From the NCBI GenBank assembly GCA_964404765.1, contig CAYOLL010000260.1, positions 1-6,699 of the forward strand: 6,699 nucleotides of DNA, read 5' to 3'. The first letter of the stretch is position 1. The number at the start of each line of letters is the position of its first letter. The translations under genes were made by a program, and so were the position numbers. A model generated the notes under the pieces. The model saw only the letters and a program-made list of their open reading frames with translations, did not search any database and was not told the origin of the DNA. Shown one piece after another: positions 3,736 through 6,699 of the stretch. Source of the DNA: CAYOLL01 sp964404765 [NCBI: uncultured Gemmatimonadota bacterium]. GTDB lineage: Bacteria; 4572-55.

Positions 3736-6699
3736 ATGCAAAAACTTCAATTCGTTTTGATCGGCGCACTCCTTTTTTTGTGCGCTCGTGGCGGCCTTGC
3801 CCAAACCGTAACCATTTCCGGCCAAATCAGCAATTACGTATGGCAGACCGACAAAGACTCAGACGGGCCGGTGTATGATTGGGTTGATCTAACCGAGCAT
3901 GGCACATTGGTTCACGATTCGCTGTGGGTGCCGATTACTGGTGGTGAATTGAAGGAATCGTATACCAGACCTTTCGATTTGGGCTTTGACTTTCCCTATT
4001 TTGGTGAAATGGAAACAGCCGTGCATATCAATTCCAATGGTTTTTTAACCTTTGCCGCCTTTGATGTCGTAAATAGCAACCGTACCCGTCCATTGCCAAA
4101 CGAAGCCGCGCCAAATGGCATTATTGCCCCCTATTGGGGGCGCTTGTTTCCGCTGGCCCGCACAGCATACTATTTGCGGGAAGCGGATCGGTTTACAGTA
4201 CAGTATAGCAACTGGAGTGACTTTTATAATCCCGGCGTCAAAACCTTTCAGGTAACACTTTTTCGCGACGGGTCCATCCGCTACCAATACCAGAAAATTG
4301 AAGATTCTAAGCCAAATCCTTATGTTTTTGCCATAGGGCTGGAAGATAAAAGCGGCCGGTTTGGACAAACGTACGCCTGGAATCAACCGCGCCTTCTACC
4401 AAAAAATGGCTCGGCCATTCGTTATACGCCCGTTGGTGTGTCAGATATTACCATGATCTTGAGCGGATCAAAAACAGCCGTAACCCGAACCGATCAGGAT
4501 GGCCGTTTCGTCTTTGATCAACTACCAATAGACGGTACGTATACGCTGACTCCACAATCGGATTTGTGGGAATTCCTGCCCCATGAAAAAGCTTTTGAAA
4601 CGCTCAGTACGTCTCAACACACGGTTTTTTTTGTTAAAAACAAAATGCCGTTTGTTGACATTGAAAATACAATTGTGGCGCAAGATTCCGCCGATACACC
4701 GGGAAATTGTTGGGGCGATTATGATAATGATGGCGATCCGGATTTATATGTGACCAGGAATGGTAGACCCGGGTTTTTATACCGCAACGACGGGCCGGCC
4801 GGCTTTGGGCTGGCGACTTCCGGTGATATGGCAGCCGCAATCGGGAATGGCGTGAGTTGCAGTTGGGGCGATTATGATAATGACAGTAATCTTGATCTGT
4901 TTTTGGTCATCAGTGGGCAAGGCAGTACAAGCCAAAACAGTTTATTTCACAACAACGGCGACGGCACATTCAACAAAATGCGGAATGCCGGGATTGATTC
5001 GTTGGTTATGCGTGCGCAAAGCTGTAGTTGGGTAGATTATGACAATGATCGGTTTCTGGATATGTTCATCGTCAACAATGACGAGCCTTATGTGCTGTAT
5101 CACAATAACGGCCTTTCGACCGACTCAGGACAGGTCACGTTTAGCCGCGTCGCCAACAATGGGTTAGCGGATCGACGCGGTATCAGCCGCGCCAATTGCT
5201 GGTCCGACTATGACAATGACGGGGATATGGATGTCTTTATTACCTCTTTGCATGAAAACAGTTTTTATGAGAACAATGGCGATGGCACGTTTCACCAAGT
5301 ACATACCGGCGCGTTTGTTCAGGACATTGGTTATAGCGCAAGCTGTAGCTGGGCTGATGACGATAATGACGGTGATATGGATCTATATGCTACCACTCAG
5401 TCCTTTCAAAAAGACTTTTTTTATCGAAATAATGGCAATCGTACTTTGACCCCGCTGACGGAAACGCCTTTGACAGATTGGCATTTTGACGATGTCGGTC
5501 ATGCCTGGGGGGATTATGATAATGATGGCGATTTGGACGCGCTGGTCTTTAATATTAATCTGGCACAACTGTTGTTTATTAACGACGGAAATGAAAATTT
5601 TGAGCGACAGATATTTAGAGGCATTCCGGATCCATCTTATGGCGGGACGTGGGTTGACTATAATCGCGACGGTAAGCTGGATGTGTTTTTCTCGACTTCT
5701 ACTCGGGATCATCTTATAAAAAATATTAGCGCAAATAACAACCATTGGCTGGAAGTAAAATGTCGCGGTGTTGTCTCCAATAGCGCAGCGATTGGCGCAA
5801 AAATTAAAGTCCTGGCCAAAGCACGAGCGGATAAGGCCCCGTACTGGCAGCAGCGCGAAATTAACGGTCAAACCGGTTGGGCTAACCAGGAAGACCAAAC
5901 GATTCATTTTGGTCTGGGTCAGGCGACGATCATTGACAAGTTGGTTATCGAATGGCCAAGCGGCGTTGTTTGGGATACAACAGGAGTCGCTATTGACCAA
6001 TTTTTAACGATAATTGAAAACTCGAAATCCATCATTCTCCGGCCAAATCTTTACGGCGCGCCGACAAAAGGCACCGCCCCGCTTGCGGTCAGCTTTCGTG
6101 ATGTGTCCAAAGTCGGTAATACCCAAATTGTGGCCTGGGCCTGGGATTTTGATGATGATGGAAAAATAGATTCACGCGAGCAGCGCCCTACATGGTCTTA
6201 TGTCAACAACGGCCTGTTTACGGTTCGTTTGTGGGTGCGCACAAGTGATGGGCGTCAGGATAGCGTATCGATTAAAAATTATATAACGATCAATCAATTT
6301 GATGAGCCCGGTGTGGGCGATTTGGTCACTACGACACGTTTGAGCAAAGGACACAGTTGGGCCGACTACAACAATGACGGATTTTTGGATTTGTTTACGG
6401 CCAATCGCGCCAACGACGCCCTTTATACAAACGCGGGTAACGGCGCATTTACGACATTAGCTGCGGGCGACGTAGTCAATAATGGCGGCGCATCCGTCGG
6501 CAGTACCTGGGGCGATTATGACCGGGACGGTGATTTGGACCTGTTTGTGTGCAATGAGCGCTCGGCCGAACGCAACTTTCTTTTTCAAAACGATAACGGC
6601 AACCTCGTCAGAGTTATGCAAGGTCAAGTTACCACCGACGTGCAAAGCACGACCGGCGCGGCCTGGGGGCGAAGCCAGGGCGCCTGCAAGTCGGTGTCG
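3736..6699 (+). CDS. giant secreted multidomain FG-GAP/VCBS, ASPIC/UnbV and PKD protein (3' end outside window)
   Basis: 988 codons are open in one frame to the window edge, so the C-terminus is missing. Residues 1-22 are a signal peptide (hydrophobic core 5-17, likely cut after LA at 22). Residues 24-233 resemble the nidogen-like module of secreted bacterial proteins (LGFDFPYFG, INSNGFLTF, IIAPYWG, TFQVTLFRDGSIRYQY). Residues 234-300 look like a carboxypeptidase-regulatory-like beta domain (DQDGRFVFDQLP). Seven FG-GAP/VCBS blades follow, with W at 326, 377, 432, 489, 539, 591 and 639 and calcium-loop motifs such as DYDNDGD, enough for a seven-bladed propeller. Residues 665-762 are ASPIC/UnbV (NHWLEV, IHFGLGQA, IEWPSG). 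Residues 768-855 are PKD (WDFDDDG, GLFTVRLWV). A second FG-GAP series starts at W875 and W925, with W977 beginning a third blade. The likely role is an extracellular calcium-stabilised adhesion or binding protein; no catalytic site is seen. A sorting domain such as the type IX kind could follow. The start is chosen because it gives a clean signal peptide; no Shine-Dalgarno is visible. Confidence 0.88.
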   Translation, partial: MQKLQFVLIGALLFLCARGGLAQTVTISGQISNYVWQTDKDSDGPVYDWVDLTEHGTLVHDSLWVPITGGELKESYTRPFDLGFDFPYFGEMETAVHINSNGFLTFAAFDVVNSNRTRPLPNEAAPNGIIAPYWGRLFPLARTAYYLREADRFTVQYSNWSDFYNPGVKTFQVTLFRDGSIRYQYQKIEDSKPNPYVFAIGLEDKSGRFGQTYAWNQPRLLPKNGSAIRYTPVGVSDITMILSGSKTAVTRTDQDGRFVFDQLPIDGTYTLTPQSDLWEFLPHEKAFETLSTSQHTVFFVKNKMPFVDIENTIVAQDSADTPGNCWGDYDNDGDPDLYVTRNGRPGFLYRNDGPAGFGLATSGDMAAAIGNGVSCSWGDYDNDSNLDLFLVISGQGSTSQNSLFHNNGDGTFNKMRNAGIDSLVMRAQSCSWVDYDNDRFLDMFIVNNDEPYVLYHNNGLSTDSGQVTFSRVANNGLADRRGISRANCWSDYDNDGDMDVFITSLHENSFYENNGDGTFHQVHTGAFVQDIGYSASCSWADDDNDGDMDLYATTQSFQKDFFYRNNGNRTLTPLTETPLTDWHFDDVGHAWGDYDNDGDLDALVFNINLAQLLFINDGNENFERQIFRGIPDPSYGGTWVDYNRDGKLDVFFSTSTRDHLIKNISANNNHWLEVKCRGVVSNSAAIGAKIKVLAKARADKAPYWQQREINGQTGWANQEDQTIHFGLGQATIIDKLVIEWPSGVVWDTTGVAIDQFLTIIENSKSIILRPNLYGAPTKGTAPLAVSFRDVSKVGNTQIVAWAWDFDDDGKIDSREQRPTWSYVNNGLFTVRLWVRTSDGRQDSVSIKNYITINQFDEPGVGDLVTTTRLSKGHSWADYNNDGFLDLFTANRANDALYTNAGNGAFTTLAAGDVVNNGGASVGSTWGDYDRDGDLDLFVCNERSAERNFLFQNDNGNLVRVMQGQVTTDVQSTTGAAWGRSQGACKSVS

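Noticed and set aside
3781-3783. Cys16 of the secreted protein as a lipoprotein anchor
   Set aside because: The residues before it (LFL-C) do not fit a lipobox with small residues at -1. A signal peptidase I site after LA at residue 22 fits better.
5383-6000. 205-codon reading frame on the minus strand opposite the FG-GAP/ASPIC gene
   Set aside because: It lies wholly antisense to a strongly recognisable coding region, and its translation shows no family features. It arises from the repetitive codon pattern of the + strand gene.

Overview
The window reads as bacterial chromosome of moderate GC content. It holds a repeat-rich non-coding leader (1 to about 496), a tightly packed three-gene signalling operon (497-3670), and the first 988 codons of a very large secreted protein that runs off the right edge (3736-6699). 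All genes are on the + strand. The mix of features suggests the FCB/Calditrichota/KSB1 neighbourhood: dispersed palindromic repeats of the 'cgtcattgcgag' and 'gtcattctgaaag' types, STAND-style WD40 proteins, response-regulator adenylate cyclases, and giant FG-GAP/ASPIC/PKD secreted proteins. This placement is an inference, not a proof; no rRNA or other marker gene is present.

Leader (1-496): I see no convincing gene. It contains a long imperfect palindrome (63-203), a second unrelated inverted repeat (238-305), a half copy of the first element (368-396), a small hairpin (403-420) and a 14-bp tandem repeat (450-477). A good Shine-Dalgarno sequence (483-487) follows and fixes the start of the first gene at 497.

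Signalling operon (497-3670): gene 1 is a stand-alone receiver protein. Gene 2 has a paralogous receiver fused to a class III nucleotide cyclase with all expected catalytic residues and a C-terminal TPR-like tail. Gene 3 is a membrane-anchored, coiled-coil, seven-bladed WD40 protein carrying a C-terminal tail typical of STAND/NACHT-WD40 proteins but no ATPase. Genes 1 and 2 overlap by 8 nt and genes 2 and 3 by 1 nt, so they are probably co-transcribed and translationally coupled. My working model, which is inference, is that one or more histidine kinases outside the window phosphorylate the two receivers, the cyclase makes cAMP, and the membrane WD40 protein scaffolds or localises the complex.

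Secreted protein (3736 to the edge): it has a signal peptide, a nidogen-like beta module, a carboxypeptidase-regulatory-like beta domain, seven FG-GAP/VCBS blades with calcium-loop motifs, an ASPIC/UnbV domain, a PKD domain, and then a second FG-GAP series of which two blades and the start of a third are visible. It is probably a separate transcription unit from the operon. The last 30 or so bases depart from the repeat consensus and may be a sequence-end artefact.
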